Shown: one piece after another, positions 42,204-50,632 of the stretch | Numbering within the stretch: position 1 is the stretch's first letter | Layout: every line of letters starts with the position of its first letter | Assembly: GCF_020687165.1 (NCBI RefSeq) | Contig: NZ_JAJEQC010000006.1 | Length of the DNA stretch: 64,000 nucleotides | Source of the DNA: Hominenteromicrobium mulieris | GTDB taxonomy: Bacteria; Bacillota; Clostridia; Oscillospirales; Acutalibacteraceae | Strand: one strand, 5' to 3' | Notes under the pieces: model-generated | Told to the model about the DNA's origin: nothing | Database searches by the model: none | What the model saw: the letters and a program-made list of their open reading frames with translations, nothing else | Position numbers and translations under genes: made by a program

Positions 42204-43322
42204 TCAATGGATCATGTTTAAGATGATGCCGCCTGCGATGACAGACGCGATCTGACCGGAGACATTGGCGCCTACGGCGTGCATCAAAAGGAAGTTCTGC
42301 GGGTCTTCCTGCTGTCCCATTTTCTGGATAATGCGTGCGGACATCGGAAACGCCGAAATGCCCGCCGCGCCGATCATGGGGTTGACTTTATTCTTGACAA
42401 ACAGGTTCATGATTTTCGCAAACAGTACACCGCCTACGGTGTCAAACACGAATGCAATGAGACCCAGTCCTAAAATAAGCAGCGTGTCCACGCGCAAAAA
42501 TTCCGCCGCTGTCATATGTGCGGTGATCGTGATGCCGAGAATCAGGGTGATCAAGTTGGACAGCACGTTCTGCGCGGCATCCGAAAGGCTGTTTAACACG
42601 CCGCACTCGCGCAGCAGATTGCCGAACATCAAAAAGCCGATAAGCGCCGCCGAGCGATTGGACACAATGCCGACGACTGCCGTGATGAGGACAGGAAACA
42701 GAATTTTGGTCGTTTTTGAGACAGAACCGGGCGTGTACGCCATGCGGATGCGCCGCTCGGTTTTGGTCGTCAGCAAGCGGATGACCGGCGGCTGCACAAT
42801 GGGCACAAGCGCCATATACGAGTATGCCGCCACGGTGATGGCGCCGATATACTGCGAATTTAAGACGTTCGCGACAAAAATGGAGGTCGGGCCGTCCGCC
42901 GCGCCGATGATCGCGATGGAGGCGGCGTCGTGCAGGTCAAAGTTAAACAGCCGCGCCATGCTCAGCGTGAAGAAAATGCCGAACTGCGCCGCCGCGCCGA
43001 ATAAAAACAGCTTCGGGTTTGAGAGCAGAGGCTCAAAGTCAATCATCGCGCCGATGCCGATGAAGAGGAGCAGCGGGAAAAGCTCATTTGCAATGCCGCT
43101 GTCAAATAATAACGTCAGTACGCCCACTTCTTCGCCCTGCGTCACCGCGCCGGAAAGCGGCAGATTGACAAGGATTGTACCGAAGCCGATGGGCAAAAGC
43201 AGCGCAGGTTCCATTTTTTTCGCGATGGCAAGGTAGATGAGCACGCCGCCTATGCACCACATTACCGCGTGCTGCCACGTCACATTGCCCACGTTTGCGA
43301 AAAGCTCGCTTAAAAAGTTCAT
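42204..43322 (-). CDS. Sodium-pump decarboxylase beta subunit (OadB/GcdB/MmdB family)
   Basis: A 372-residue membrane protein of the Na+-translocating decarboxylase beta family. The key segments are intact: GIGAMIDFEPLL, the catalytic/ion-binding Asp in IGAADGPTSIFVAN, NVLSNLITLILGI and VNPMIGAAGISAFPMSARI. In complete enzymes it decarboxylates carboxybiotin and pumps Na+ out. Here no carboxyltransferase alpha subunit or biotin carrier is adjacent; only the small gamma-like gene follows. ATG 43322 (MNFLSEL) has AGGAAGG at 7 nt, and ATG 43328 is an alternative. A metal-sensing riboswitch with an attenuator precedes it, so the orphan may serve another ion-linked role. Confidence 0.9.
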   Translation of the reverse strand: MNFLSELFANVGNVTWQHAVMWCIGGVLIYLAIAKKMEPALLLPIGFGTILVNLPLSGAVTQGEEVGVLTLLFDSGIANELFPLLLFIGIGAMIDFEPLLSNPKLFLFGAAAQFGIFFTLSMARLFNFDLHDAASIAIIGAADGPTSIFVANVLNSQYIGAITVAAYSYMALVPIVQPPVIRLLTTKTERRIRMAYTPGSVSKTTKILFPVLITAVVGIVSNRSAALIGFLMFGNLLRECGVLNSLSDAAQNVLSNLITLILGITITAHMTAAEFLRVDTLLILGLGLIAFVFDTVGGVLFAKIMNLFVKNKVNPMIGAAGISAFPMSARIIQKMGQQEDPQNFLLMHAVGANVSGQIASVIAGGIILNMIH

Positions 43323-43380
43323 TTTCATACCTTCCTCTCGGATGATTTTGCCGCCTTTGCAAAATCCTTGTCTCCGAAAG

Positions 43381-43427
43381 AAAATAAAAAAGAGACTTCT
43401 ATCCTGCCGCGGCATGATAAAAGTCTC
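43381..43427 (-). terminator. Attenuator terminator of the riboswitch
   Basis: On the minus strand GAGACTTTTATC...GATAGAAGTCTC (43427-43416 with 43403-43392), with an inner TGCCGCGGCA palindrome, is followed by TTTTTATTTTC. Its 5' arm shares bases with the 3' strand of riboswitch helix P1, so the two structures exclude each other. Confidence 0.85.
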
Positions 43428-43508
43428 GCAGATTACAACGTATACGGACGGGGAAACCGTCGTGCTGACGCATACATTACAGATATTTCCTGTTTGCTAC
43501 TCCCTTTT
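43419..43508 (-). ncRNA. yybP-ykoY (Mn2+) riboswitch-like aptamer
   Basis: The minus-strand leader begins AAAAGGGAGTAGC (43508-43496) and closes GCGAGACTTTT (43429-43419), forming P1 AAAAG/CTTTT. Between them are a hairpin ACAG/CTGT and helix P3 GTATGCG/CGTATAC (43475-43469 with 43446-43440), whose loop carries TCAGCACG, a GACGG/CCGTC hairpin and an unpaired C. This matches, block for block, the remembered yybP-ykoY consensus (GGGGAGUAGC, CG-UCANNNCG, CCG, GCAAGACC). The class senses Mn2+ and usually acts as an ON switch; here P1 would prevent the terminator, as expected. The identification is by eye, not by covariance model. Confidence 0.8.
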
Positions 43509-43516
43509 ATATCCAT

Positions 43517-43545
43517 ATTTTACGGGAGCGCGGCGCATTTGTCAA
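43517..43545 (-). promoter_or_regulatory. Promoter of the riboswitch-oadB transcript
   Basis: On the minus strand TTGACA (43545-43540) and TAAAAT (43522-43517) with 17-bp spacing. The -35 lies 9 bp beyond the stop codon of the upstream aldo/keto reductase gene. Transcription should begin about 43510, at the first base of the aptamer. Confidence 0.85.
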
Positions 43546-43553
43546 GCGAAAGT

Positions 43554-44474
43554 TTACGGCAGACGGTAGCCCGCTGCAAGGTACAGTGCGTACCAGTCTT
43601 CGCGCGCAAGCGTAATGTCAAGCGCGGCGGCGCAGTCGCACAGGCGCTTTGGATTGATGGTGCCCGTAACAGCCTGCATTTTTGCAGGGTGACGCAGAAT
43701 CCACGCAAGCGCTATGGCGGTGTTTGTCACATTGTATTTTTCCGCCAGCTCGTCGAGCTTTGCGTTTAGCTTCGGGTATTTTTCGCTGCCGATGAAAACA
43801 CCCTCGAAGAAGCCGTACTGGAACGGCGACCACGTCTGAATGGTGATGTTGTGCAGGCGGCAGTAGTTCAACACGCCGTTATCGAGCACCGGGTTTAAGC
43901 CGTCGCAGATGTTTGTGTTCATCGGCTGCGCGATCATCGTGGCATTTGTCAGGCTCATTTGCAACTGGTTTGCGCAGATCGGTTGATGCAAAGCGCTCTG
44001 CAAAAGCTCCATCGTGTACGGGTCTTCGTTGGAGACGCCGAAATGGCGCACCTTGCCGCTCTTTTCGAGTTCGTCAAAGGCTTCCGCTACTTCTTCCGGC
44101 TCCATTAAAGCGTCCGGACGGTGCAGAAGCAAAACGTCAAGATAATCCGTGCCAAGGCGCTTTAAGCTGCCGTCTACGGCAGACAAAATGTGTTCCTTTG
44201 AAAAATCGTACATTTTGCCGGGCACAATGGCGCATTTCGACTGAATGATAAGATCTTCGCGGCGAACGCCCGCGTCCTTTATCATCTCGCCGAACACACG
44301 CTCGCATGCACCGCCGCCGTAAATATCGGCGTGGTCGAAAAAGTTGAGTCCAAGCTCCAACGCGGTGTGCAGAAATGCATCTGCCTGTTTGCGCTCTGCG
44401 TCCGCAAGACGCATGCAGCCGAGGGCTATGGGCGGCACCAAAAGCCCACTTTTGCCAAGTTTGATTTTTTCCAT
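43554..44474 (-). CDS. Aldo/keto reductase
   Basis: A 306-residue NADPH-dependent oxidoreductase with a TIM barrel, similar to the YdhF-type group. The catalytic tetrad is Asp and Tyr in FFDHADIYGGG, Lys in IQSKCAIV and His in LLLHRPDAL. GVSNEDPYTMELLQ and ANQLQMSL are family regions. Substrate unknown. GGGAGGCTTGCTGT precedes the ATG. Confidence 0.9.
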   Translation of the reverse strand: MEKIKLGKSGLLVPPIALGCMRLADAERKQADAFLHTALELGLNFFDHADIYGGGACERVFGEMIKDAGVRREDLIIQSKCAIVPGKMYDFSKEHILSAVDGSLKRLGTDYLDVLLLHRPDALMEPEEVAEAFDELEKSGKVRHFGVSNEDPYTMELLQSALHQPICANQLQMSLTNATMIAQPMNTNICDGLNPVLDNGVLNYCRLHNITIQTWSPFQYGFFEGVFIGSEKYPKLNAKLDELAEKYNVTNTAIALAWILRHPAKMQAVTGTINPKRLCDCAAALDITLAREDWYALYLAAGYRLP

Positions 44475-44602
44475 ACAGCAAGCCTCCCAAATGAAGTCTA
44501 TTTGCCTTCATTATAGAAAAACTTATGCGCGTTTGCAAGAGTTTTCCTTGCTTTTTCCGCGTACGCGGGCTACAATGAGAAAAAGACTTTGGAGGGGTTG
44601 CC

Positions 44603-45373
44603 ATGCGGTTTGGTGTGTGTATGCCGATCGAGCAGGCGGAATTTATCGCAAAGCTCGGGTTTGATTATCTTGAGGTCAGCGCTGCGGGACTTGCAGAGAT
44701 GACAGAGGCGCAGTTCGCGGATTTTCTGCAAAAAAATGAAGCCGCACCCATTCACGCGGAGGCGGCAAACTGTATGTTTCCGGGTAGTATTAAGCTGACG
44801 GGTGACAATGTCGATTTTGAAGCGATCCAAACATACGTCAATCACGCCATAGGGCGATTGGCGCAGGCGGGCATAAAAATCGGGGTATTCGGCAGCGGCG
44901 GCAGCCGCCGTGTACCGGAAAACTTCCCGCGCGAAAAAGCGTGGGAGCAACTAAAAACTGTCGCAAAAATCTTAGGTGACGCCGGTGAAAAGTACGGTGT
45001 CACCATCGCGCTGGAGTCACTGCGGCACGAAGAAACAAATATTTTCACAATGCAGCCGGAAGCTTTGAAGTTTGTCAAAGAGGTCAACCACCCGCACTTT
45101 AAGCTGCTGTGCGACTACTATCACCTCATAAGCGAAAACGGCACGCCGGAAATGGTAGAGCGGTGCGGCGATATCCTTGTGCACACGCACATCGCAAACC
45201 CCGTCGGCCGCGTACCCATGACACCGCAGGATACCGCGGATTACAAAGCCTTTTTCCACGCGCTGCACTTTATCGGCTACAACGCCCGCATGAGCCTCGA
45301 GTGCCCCGTAAAGAACCCCGAAACCCAGCTGCCCGTTGTGCTTGAGGTTTTGCATAGGTGTGACAATGAATAA
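44603..45373 (+). CDS. Sugar phosphate isomerase/epimerase (xylose-isomerase-like TIM barrel)
   Basis: A 256-residue AP-endonuclease-2/xylose-isomerase-like barrel. Metal ligands are likely Glu in IALESLRH, Asp and His in LLCDYYHL, His in VHTHIANP and Glu in MSLECPV. Substrate is not inferable; sugar or inositol derivatives are usual. GGAGGGG stands 6 nt before the ATG. It is divergent from the aldo/keto reductase. Confidence 0.85.
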   Translation: MRFGVCMPIEQAEFIAKLGFDYLEVSAAGLAEMTEAQFADFLQKNEAAPIHAEAANCMFPGSIKLTGDNVDFEAIQTYVNHAIGRLAQAGIKIGVFGSGGSRRVPENFPREKAWEQLKTVAKILGDAGEKYGVTIALESLRHEETNIFTMQPEALKFVKEVNHPHFKLLCDYYHLISENGTPEMVERCGDILVHTHIANPVGRVPMTPQDTADYKAFFHALHFIGYNARMSLECPVKNPETQLPVVLEVLHRCDNE

Positions 45374-45406
45374 TGATTCGTTTTTGAATATGAGTGCGCA
45401 AAAAAC

Positions 45407-45440
45407 AAGCGCCGCGGAGAAATGAAACTCTGCGGCGCTT
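45407..45440. terminator. Bidirectional terminator
   Basis: A 13-bp stem AAGCGCCGCGGAG/CTCTGCGGCGCTT with one G-T pair. ATTTTT follows on the plus strand and GTTTTTTGC on the minus strand, so it can end both convergent genes. Confidence 0.85.
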
Positions 45441-45461
45441 ATTTTTACATCAGTTTGGTCG

Positions 45462-45611
45462 TTACTGGATGGAACCTTCAAGATACGCTTCCAGCTCGGC
45501 ATTTTCTTTCTTTTCCTTGAAATAGTTCAGCACGGCAAAAGCGGCGGTAACAACGGCAACGGCAGCGGTGATGCAGCCGATAATGGTGAGCACCTTGTTC
45601 AAACACTTCAT
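45462..45611 (-). CDS. 49-residue single-pass membrane protein
   Basis: MKCLNKVLTIIGCITAAVAVV begins one transmembrane helix of about 24 residues, followed by a charged tail FKEKKENAELEAYLEGSIQ. The start at 45611 follows AAAGGATGG; an upstream in-frame ATG lacks a ribosome site. Function unknown. Confidence 0.65.
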   Translation of the reverse strand: MKCLNKVLTIIGCITAAVAVVTAAFAVLNYFKEKKENAELEAYLEGSIQ

Positions 45612-45843
45612 GATAAACCATCCTTTCCGGTTCGCCAACATTCTGAAAGAGACCGTACACTGTCTCACTTTGGGCGATTTTGATTACCTTTATCATACCC
45701 AAGTTTCGGCGAAAAGTCAAACGTTTTTGTGCCCTGTCATACAAAGTTTACACATGGCGTGAGCTGCCGTGCGAAATCCTATGAAAAATTCTTCTTTTTG
45801 CAAACATTTTGCCCATATGCAAGCGGTTTCTGCGCCGGATTTA

Positions 45844-45872
45844 TTGACAATCCGTTTAAAAAAACTTACAAT
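45844..45872 (+). promoter_or_regulatory. Promoter of the LacI-family gene
   Basis: TTGACA (45844-45849) and TACAAT (45867-45872), 17 bp apart. The 390-bp gap before the gene otherwise shows only a CGGCACGGAGGCCG-type small stem at 45910-45926. Confidence 0.8.
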
Positions 45873-46001
45873 ATTATTTTGGAGTATTTCAGCAGGAAAC
45901 ACCCAAAATGCGGCACGGAGGCCGCATACCTTACCTGTATCATTTTTCGAAGGGGAGAACGCACGGCACTGCCGTGCAAAGAAGTTATGGAAGAAAAGAA
46001 T

Positions 46002-47072
46002 ATGAAAAAGGCCACCATACGGGACGTGGCAAAGGCTGCCGGGGTTTCGCAGTCCACGGTGTCCCGTGTGCTCAACAACAATGGCTACGTGGGCGAAGAC
46101 GCCCGCCGCCGCGTGGAAGAAGCCATGGAAGCGCTGCATTATTCGCCCAGCGCTATTGCAGTGTGTCTTTCCAAAAGCCGTTCGCGCATGATCGGCGTGA
46201 TCGTGCCGCAGATCTTTGCACCGTTTTTCAGCCGGATGTATTACATTGCAGACCGCATTATGGAGCGGTACGGTTACCGTCTTCTGCTGTGTAATTCCGA
46301 CGAAAGCTTAAAGCGTGAAAAAGAGCTCATTGACGATCTGCTTTCGTATAAGATCGCCGCGCTGCTCATCGTGCCCGTGGACGGCGACGAGGGTAGCAAC
46401 AAGGCGTATCTCGACCAAATCCGCAGCACAGGCACGCCCGTTGTGTGCGTAGACCGTGAGATTGAAGGAATCCACTGCGACGGCGTGTATATCGATAACT
46501 ATACCGCTTGTTATGAGGTTACAAAGGACGTGCTCGCGCGCGGCTACCGCAACATTGCATATATGGCAGACCCGCCCATATACAGACCGGGTTGCGACCG
46601 TCTGCGCGGCTTCCGTGACGCCTGCAAGGAGTTCGGCGTTACGGTGCCGCAGGAGAATATTTTCCTTGCGCCGATTGAAGATACGAAACCGCTGAATGCG
46701 TTTTTGCATGACGTTGCCCGTCGGGATGTCCCGCCGAAGGCGATCATCAACTTTGTGCGCGGCTGGGATTATACTATGCTGCAAGCGCTGCATTCTGCAG
46801 GACTGCGCGTGCCGGAGGACGTGTACCTGACCGGCCTTGACGATGACAACACGCTGCCGAACTTCGGCTACTCCATGCAGTATTTACCGTCTATGATCGA
46901 TTTTTCCGAGGCAGCCGCTAAGCTCTTGATTGAGCGCGTGGAAGCGGGGAATGCGCTGCCGGAACCGGAGCGCCGCATCTTCACCACGCACATGAAGCCT
47001 ATATTTGAAAGAAAAGTCACGCTGCCAAAGCCCGATGCAGCGCCGACTGAAACCGATGAGAAAGAGAAGTAA
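46002..47072 (+). CDS. LacI family transcriptional regulator
   Basis: A 356-residue repressor. Residues 1-55 are the LacI helix-turn-helix and hinge (ATIRDVAKAAGVSQSTVSRVLNNNGYV, then ALHYSPSAIAVCLSKSRSRMIGVIVP). The rest is a periplasmic-binding-like sugar domain (DREIEGIHCDGVYIDNYTACYEVTKDVLARGYRNIAYM). The start at 46002 has GGAAGAAAAG upstream; an ATG five codons earlier (45987) is the alternative. No sugar genes flank it, so its regulon lies elsewhere. Confidence 0.9.
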   Translation: MKKATIRDVAKAAGVSQSTVSRVLNNNGYVGEDARRRVEEAMEALHYSPSAIAVCLSKSRSRMIGVIVPQIFAPFFSRMYYIADRIMERYGYRLLLCNSDESLKREKELIDDLLSYKIAALLIVPVDGDEGSNKAYLDQIRSTGTPVVCVDREIEGIHCDGVYIDNYTACYEVTKDVLARGYRNIAYMADPPIYRPGCDRLRGFRDACKEFGVTVPQENIFLAPIEDTKPLNAFLHDVARRDVPPKAIINFVRGWDYTMLQALHSAGLRVPEDVYLTGLDDDNTLPNFGYSMQYLPSMIDFSEAAAKLLIERVEAGNALPEPERRIFTTHMKPIFERKVTLPKPDAAPTETDEKEK

Positions 47073-47088
47073 AGTACATAAAAGCAAA

Positions 47089-48111
47089 ATGAAATTTATC
47101 AAACCGAATTTTTACGACGCGTTTCACTGCACGGCCGCCGCATGTTCCGATACCTGCTGCGCCGGCTGGGAAATCGACGTTGATCCCGATACCGTTGAAT
47201 ATTATGAAAATTTAGAAGGAGAGCTCGGCGACCGCCTGCGCGAAGAGCTGTGCGACCTGCCGGACGGCACGGTGTGCTTCCGCCTCGGCGAAAACGAGCG
47301 CTGCCCGTTCCTCGATGACGACAACCTCTGCGAGCTTATCTTAAAGCTTGGCGATGATGCTTTGTGCGAGATTTGCCGCGAACACCCACGCTTTTATGAG
47401 GAGCTCGGCGGCCGCGTGGAAATGGGCGTGGGCCTTTGCTGTGAAGAGGCGTGCAGACTGCTGTTTGAGCAGAAAAATCCCGTCACGTTCATCACAACGA
47501 ACGTCGGCGAGCTGCCGAATGCGCCGGAGGATCCGCTTGTGTTCCATCTGCGGGACGAAGCATTTGCCATCGTGCAGGACCGCTCTCTGCCGCTGCGCGT
47601 GCGCATGCACCGCCTGCTCGATTTCGGCGTGCAGGCGCAGAAAACGCTGTTCGGCAATATGTCGCCTGCCGAACGCGATACGACCGACGAGACCGATACC
47701 CGTGCCGCGCTGTTTGACATGATGACCGAAATGGAGCCCTACGACGAAACATGGCCCGATTACGTGCAGCTTTTGGAGGATAACGGCTTGCAGGCGAATC
47801 TCGACGACATCGACGGCGGCTACGAAAACCTGCTTGTGTATTTCCTGTACCGCCATTTTGCACACGGTGTGACCGACGGCCGCATCGCGGCGCGCGTGGG
47901 CTTTTGCGCTGTGAGTGTGTGGTTCATCTGCCTGATGAACACAAAGTGCCTGCGTGATACCGGCGAATTCACCCCGTGGGACCGCATCGTCTGCACGAAA
48001 GACTACTCCAAGCAGGTGGAATACAGCGCCGAAAACATGGAAATGGCGCTCGAGGCCCTGCACAAAGACCCCATTTTTTCCGCCGAACACCTAAAGCGCC
48101 TGTTCGGATAA
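47089..48111 (+). CDS. FliB-like lysine-N-methylase family protein
   Basis: A 340-residue protein with the Cys-rich pattern of the FliB family: CTAAACSDTCCAGWEIDVD, CPFLDDDNLCELI and CEICREHPRFYEE. Characterised FliB methylates flagellin lysines and uses a metal or Fe-S cluster. No flagellar gene is seen in the window, so the target here is unknown. The start is set by homology (MKFIKPNFYDAF); the ribosome site is weak and the region overlaps the LacI end, suggesting coupling or low expression. Confidence 0.8.
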   Translation: MKFIKPNFYDAFHCTAAACSDTCCAGWEIDVDPDTVEYYENLEGELGDRLREELCDLPDGTVCFRLGENERCPFLDDDNLCELILKLGDDALCEICREHPRFYEELGGRVEMGVGLCCEEACRLLFEQKNPVTFITTNVGELPNAPEDPLVFHLRDEAFAIVQDRSLPLRVRMHRLLDFGVQAQKTLFGNMSPAERDTTDETDTRAALFDMMTEMEPYDETWPDYVQLLEDNGLQANLDDIDGGYENLLVYFLYRHFAHGVTDGRIAARVGFCAVSVWFICLMNTKCLRDTGEFTPWDRIVCTKDYSKQVEYSAENMEMALEALHKDPIFSAEHLKRLFG

Positions 48112-48138
48112 CAAAAACCTCGAAAGGAGCTATGATCG

Positions 48139-48681
48139 ATGAACCGATACGTTGTGCTTGCCCGTTTTGATAAAAATACAGAAGAAAAACTGATTGCGCT
48201 GCGCCGCGAGATGACAAACGCAGGCTATGCGTCTTCCGAGTGGCCGCCGCATATCACGCTTGCGGCGTATGAAGATCTCGATGCCGAAGCGCTCTGCGAC
48301 TGGACAGGGAAGTTTGTCCGCGAACACACGCGCCAAAAGCTGGCGTTCGGCTCTGTGAGCCTTCTGCCGCCGTATGCCACGCACCGCGAAACCGCCGTGC
48401 TGTGCCTGAATCCGGTACACGCAAAGCCTTTTGTCGATTTTTACTATGCGTTCCACGAAAAATACGAGTCGTTCTGCAAAGGCATCGGCAGTTTCTCCGC
48501 CGTTTCGGAGGACAAGCCCGTCATCCACTGTACGCTCAGCGTTGTGCGCATTACGGAGCTGCAGGACGCGCTCGAGCTCGTCTTCCAAAATGATGTTTTC
48601 ACCCAAGCCGAAGTTACCGCGCTGGAGATCTACACCTATCCCATGCGCCTCATCAAACGGTTTGACCTGACCAGAGCGTAA
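48139..48681 (+). CDS. 2H phosphoesterase (2'-5' RNA ligase-like)
   Basis: A 180-residue protein with the two histidine motifs that define the 2H superfamily: PHITLA near residue 35 and IHCTLS near residue 133. Such enzymes act on 2',3'-cyclic or 2'-5' phosphodiesters in RNA or nucleotides. AAAGGAGC precedes the ATG. It follows the FliB-like gene after 27 nt. Confidence 0.85.
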   Translation: MNRYVVLARFDKNTEEKLIALRREMTNAGYASSEWPPHITLAAYEDLDAEALCDWTGKFVREHTRQKLAFGSVSLLPPYATHRETAVLCLNPVHAKPFVDFYYAFHEKYESFCKGIGSFSAVSEDKPVIHCTLSVVRITELQDALELVFQNDVFTQAEVTALEIYTYPMRLIKRFDLTRA

Positions 48682-48700
48682 ATTCAAAATTTCAAAAGCA

Positions 48701-48733
48701 AAAGCACGCAGTGTTTCAAAACCTGCGTGCTTT
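48701..48733. terminator. Terminator between 2H gene and ECF-S gene
   Basis: A perfect 11-bp stem AAAGCACGCAG/CTGCGTGCTTT with an 11-nt loop, running into TTTTT on the plus strand. The reverse strand continues TGCTTTTGAAATTTT, so it may also serve the convergent gene. Confidence 0.85.
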
Positions 48734-48743
48734 TTGCGTATAA

Positions 48744-49256
48744 TCATTCAAAATACAGTGTGCCCATGTTCAGCAATCTCGTCAGGCGCGCTAAAATGCG
48801 ACGGAGGGTAGGCAGGAGCAAAAAGGCGAGGAGAAAGTTCGAGACACCGTGGACAAGGTCGAACGGAATGCCGCTGATGATATACGCCAGCGTTGCCGCG
48901 GGGCCGCTTAAAATGAGCACGGGTATCGCGGTGAGCGTGCCGAAAATCAGCCCGTAAAACCCGCACAGAAGCCCCCAGCCGAGGCGGCTTTCCATTTTAC
49001 GAAACAGCCAAGCGGCGACGGCCAAAATCGCCCAGATGTAGAGGTACGAAAACCACCACAGCCCAAAACCGTACAGCAACCCCTCAAGCAGCACGAATAC
49101 GGCGAGCGTATAACCCACGTATGGCCCGAGCGCAAGGGTGAACAGCACCGTGAGCGATGAGGCAAGCTCCACGTTTGGCAAAGGGGCAAGTGCCACCTGC
49201 GAAACAAACATCAGCGCGCCCAAAATGCCGCTGAGTGCCACGCATTTTAAGCGCAA
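48744..49256 (-). CDS. ECF transporter S component family protein
   Basis: A membrane protein of about 170 residues with five or six hydrophobic helices, like the substrate-binding S subunits of energy-coupling-factor vitamin transporters. LSGILGALMFVSQVALAPLPNVELASSLTVLFTLALGP is the typical first half. The start is uncertain: a TTG at 49256, two bases past the DUF4430 stop with GGTGGGG upstream, is preferred. The ATPase and T subunits are not here, as expected for group II ECF systems. Ligand unknown; see the DUF4430 partner. Confidence 0.78.
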   Translation of the reverse strand: MRLKCVALSGILGALMFVSQVALAPLPNVELASSLTVLFTLALGPYVGYTLAVFVLLEGLLYGFGLWWFSYLYIWAILAVAAWLFRKMESRLGWGLLCGFYGLIFGTLTAIPVLILSGPAATLAYIISGIPFDLVHGVSNFLLAFLLLPTLRRILARLTRLLNMGTLYFE

Positions 49257-49257
49257 A

Positions 49258-49665
49258 TTAATACCCCACCGTGAGCGTGAACTCGTACTTGCCTCCGTCT
49301 TCGACCGGGGTGGAGTCGACGCCGGTGGAGGCCATTTCACCGTTGATTGTCAGACACCACCACTCCTGATTCGCGCTGTCGGCTTCAATGCCGTCCACTT
49401 TTGTGACGAACAGGCCGTATTCGCTCTCTTCGCCTTCGATAAGGTCGGCATCCTGCAAAGCGGTACCGAGCATTTCTTCGTCCGTGTTGAGATTATGCAC
49501 GGTCTCTTTGCCGTCGGCATCGACAACGGTGAGCGTGTAGGCTTTAGCGCCTGCGGTGCCCTTCGGCACCGTGACCTGCCAGATGACAACGCCTGCGACG
49601 ACGAGCACAACGAACACGATGGCCGCAATAATGAGCGGCTTCTGGTTTTTGGTTTTGGTTGACAT
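49258..49665 (-). CDS. Membrane-anchored DUF4430 protein
   Basis: A 135-residue protein with one N-terminal transmembrane helix (LIIAAIVFVVLVVAGVVIW) and an external DUF4430 domain: ETVHNLNTDEEMLGTALQDADLI, GLFVTKVDGIEADSANQEWWCLTINGEMASTGVD and GGKYEFTLTVGY. DUF4430 resembles the C-terminal beta domain of transcobalamin. Its coupling to an ECF S component suggests a surface receptor feeding a vitamin importer, with cobalamin the first guess. AAAGAGGTAAAAAATT precedes the ATG. Confidence 0.85.
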   Translation of the reverse strand: MSTKTKNQKPLIIAAIVFVVLVVAGVVIWQVTVPKGTAGAKAYTLTVVDADGKETVHNLNTDEEMLGTALQDADLIEGEESEYGLFVTKVDGIEADSANQEWWCLTINGEMASTGVDSTPVEDGGKYEFTLTVGY

Positions 49666-49708
49666 AATTTTTTACCTCTTTCTTGTTTTTTATCCCCAAA
49701 CAGGTGAA

Positions 49709-50425
49709 TTACTCGGCTGTGTTTTCCACTTTTTCTGCCTGCTCTGTGGAAACTCTTTCGGGCGTTTCCGGCTCGCCGTTCCAACGGGCGATAATGGCTT
49801 TTGTCTTGATGCCCTCTGCGGTGAACATCACCTCGTGCTCGGACTGAATGTTGCCCGGCGCGTCTTCGCTGTGCAGGTCGTCCGTTTTGCAGAGAATTTC
49901 AAACCCTGCTTCACTTAAATAGCGTTGCGTCGCAAGGTACAGGTCGGTGTTGTCGGTTTTGAACCACAGTTCGCCGCCGGGTGCGAGCACCTTTTTGTAG
50001 GTGTTCAGCTGGCGGGTGTGGGTCAGGCGGCGCTTATGGTCTCCGGCCTTCTGCCACGGGTTGCAGAAGTTTACATAAATTCGTGCAGCTTTTTCACTGG
50101 ACGCAAAAAGTGTATCCAGTTTTTCAATGTTATAGGAAAGAAGATTTACGTTTTCCACGGGATCCTCGCCGAACTCCGCTTCCATGTTGCGGCGGGCAAC
50201 GCCCAAAATATCTTCACTGATGTCGATGCCGATGAAATTTACGTCTTTTTCTCGGTGCGCAAGCTTTGCCAAAAACGTGCATTTGCCGCAGCCGAGGTCT
50301 AAATGGATGGGCTGCTGCTTTTTAAAGCGCTCGCCCCATGTTCCGGCGGCGGTTTTCGGCTCGTGCACATAAAACGGGCACGCGGCAAGTTCCGGGCGCG
50401 CCCACTTTTTCTTTCGGATTCTCAA
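49709..50425 (-). CDS. trmB: tRNA (guanine-N7-)-methyltransferase
   Basis: A 238-residue SAM-dependent enzyme that makes m7G46 in tRNA. HLDLGCGKCTFLAKLA (SAM site), IGIDISEDIL, YVNFCNPWQKAGDHKRRLTH and GELWFKTDNTDLY are diagnostic of TrmB. The C-terminus carries a short extension rich in Glu and Thr. ATGAGGATAAAATTTTGA precedes the first codon, giving a GAGG ribosome site. Confidence 0.95.
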   Translation of the reverse strand: MRIRKKKWARPELAACPFYVHEPKTAAGTWGERFKKQQPIHLDLGCGKCTFLAKLAHREKDVNFIGIDISEDILGVARRNMEAEFGEDPVENVNLLSYNIEKLDTLFASSEKAARIYVNFCNPWQKAGDHKRRLTHTRQLNTYKKVLAPGGELWFKTDNTDLYLATQRYLSEAGFEILCKTDDLHSEDAPGNIQSEHEVMFTAEGIKTKAIIARWNGEPETPERVSTEQAEKVENTAE

Positions 50426-50632
50426 AATTTTATCCTCATTTCTTTTCCGTTATTTTCGCTCTGCCTATTTTAACGCAGAAATGAAAAGTGTGCAAGTGCG
50501 ATTCTGTTTTTTCCCCGTTTTGCGCGCTTTTTTCTTCTTTTTCCATTGAAAGGCATCGGGCATTTTGCTATAATAAGAAAAAGCGCAAACTTAGACTTAC
50601 ATATCACTTTATATGTCAAGGAGGAAAACGTG

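Noticed and set aside
43381..43508. T-box or TPP element before oadB
   Set aside because: No T-box TGGNACCGCG sequence and no THI box; the blocks fit yybP-ykoY instead.
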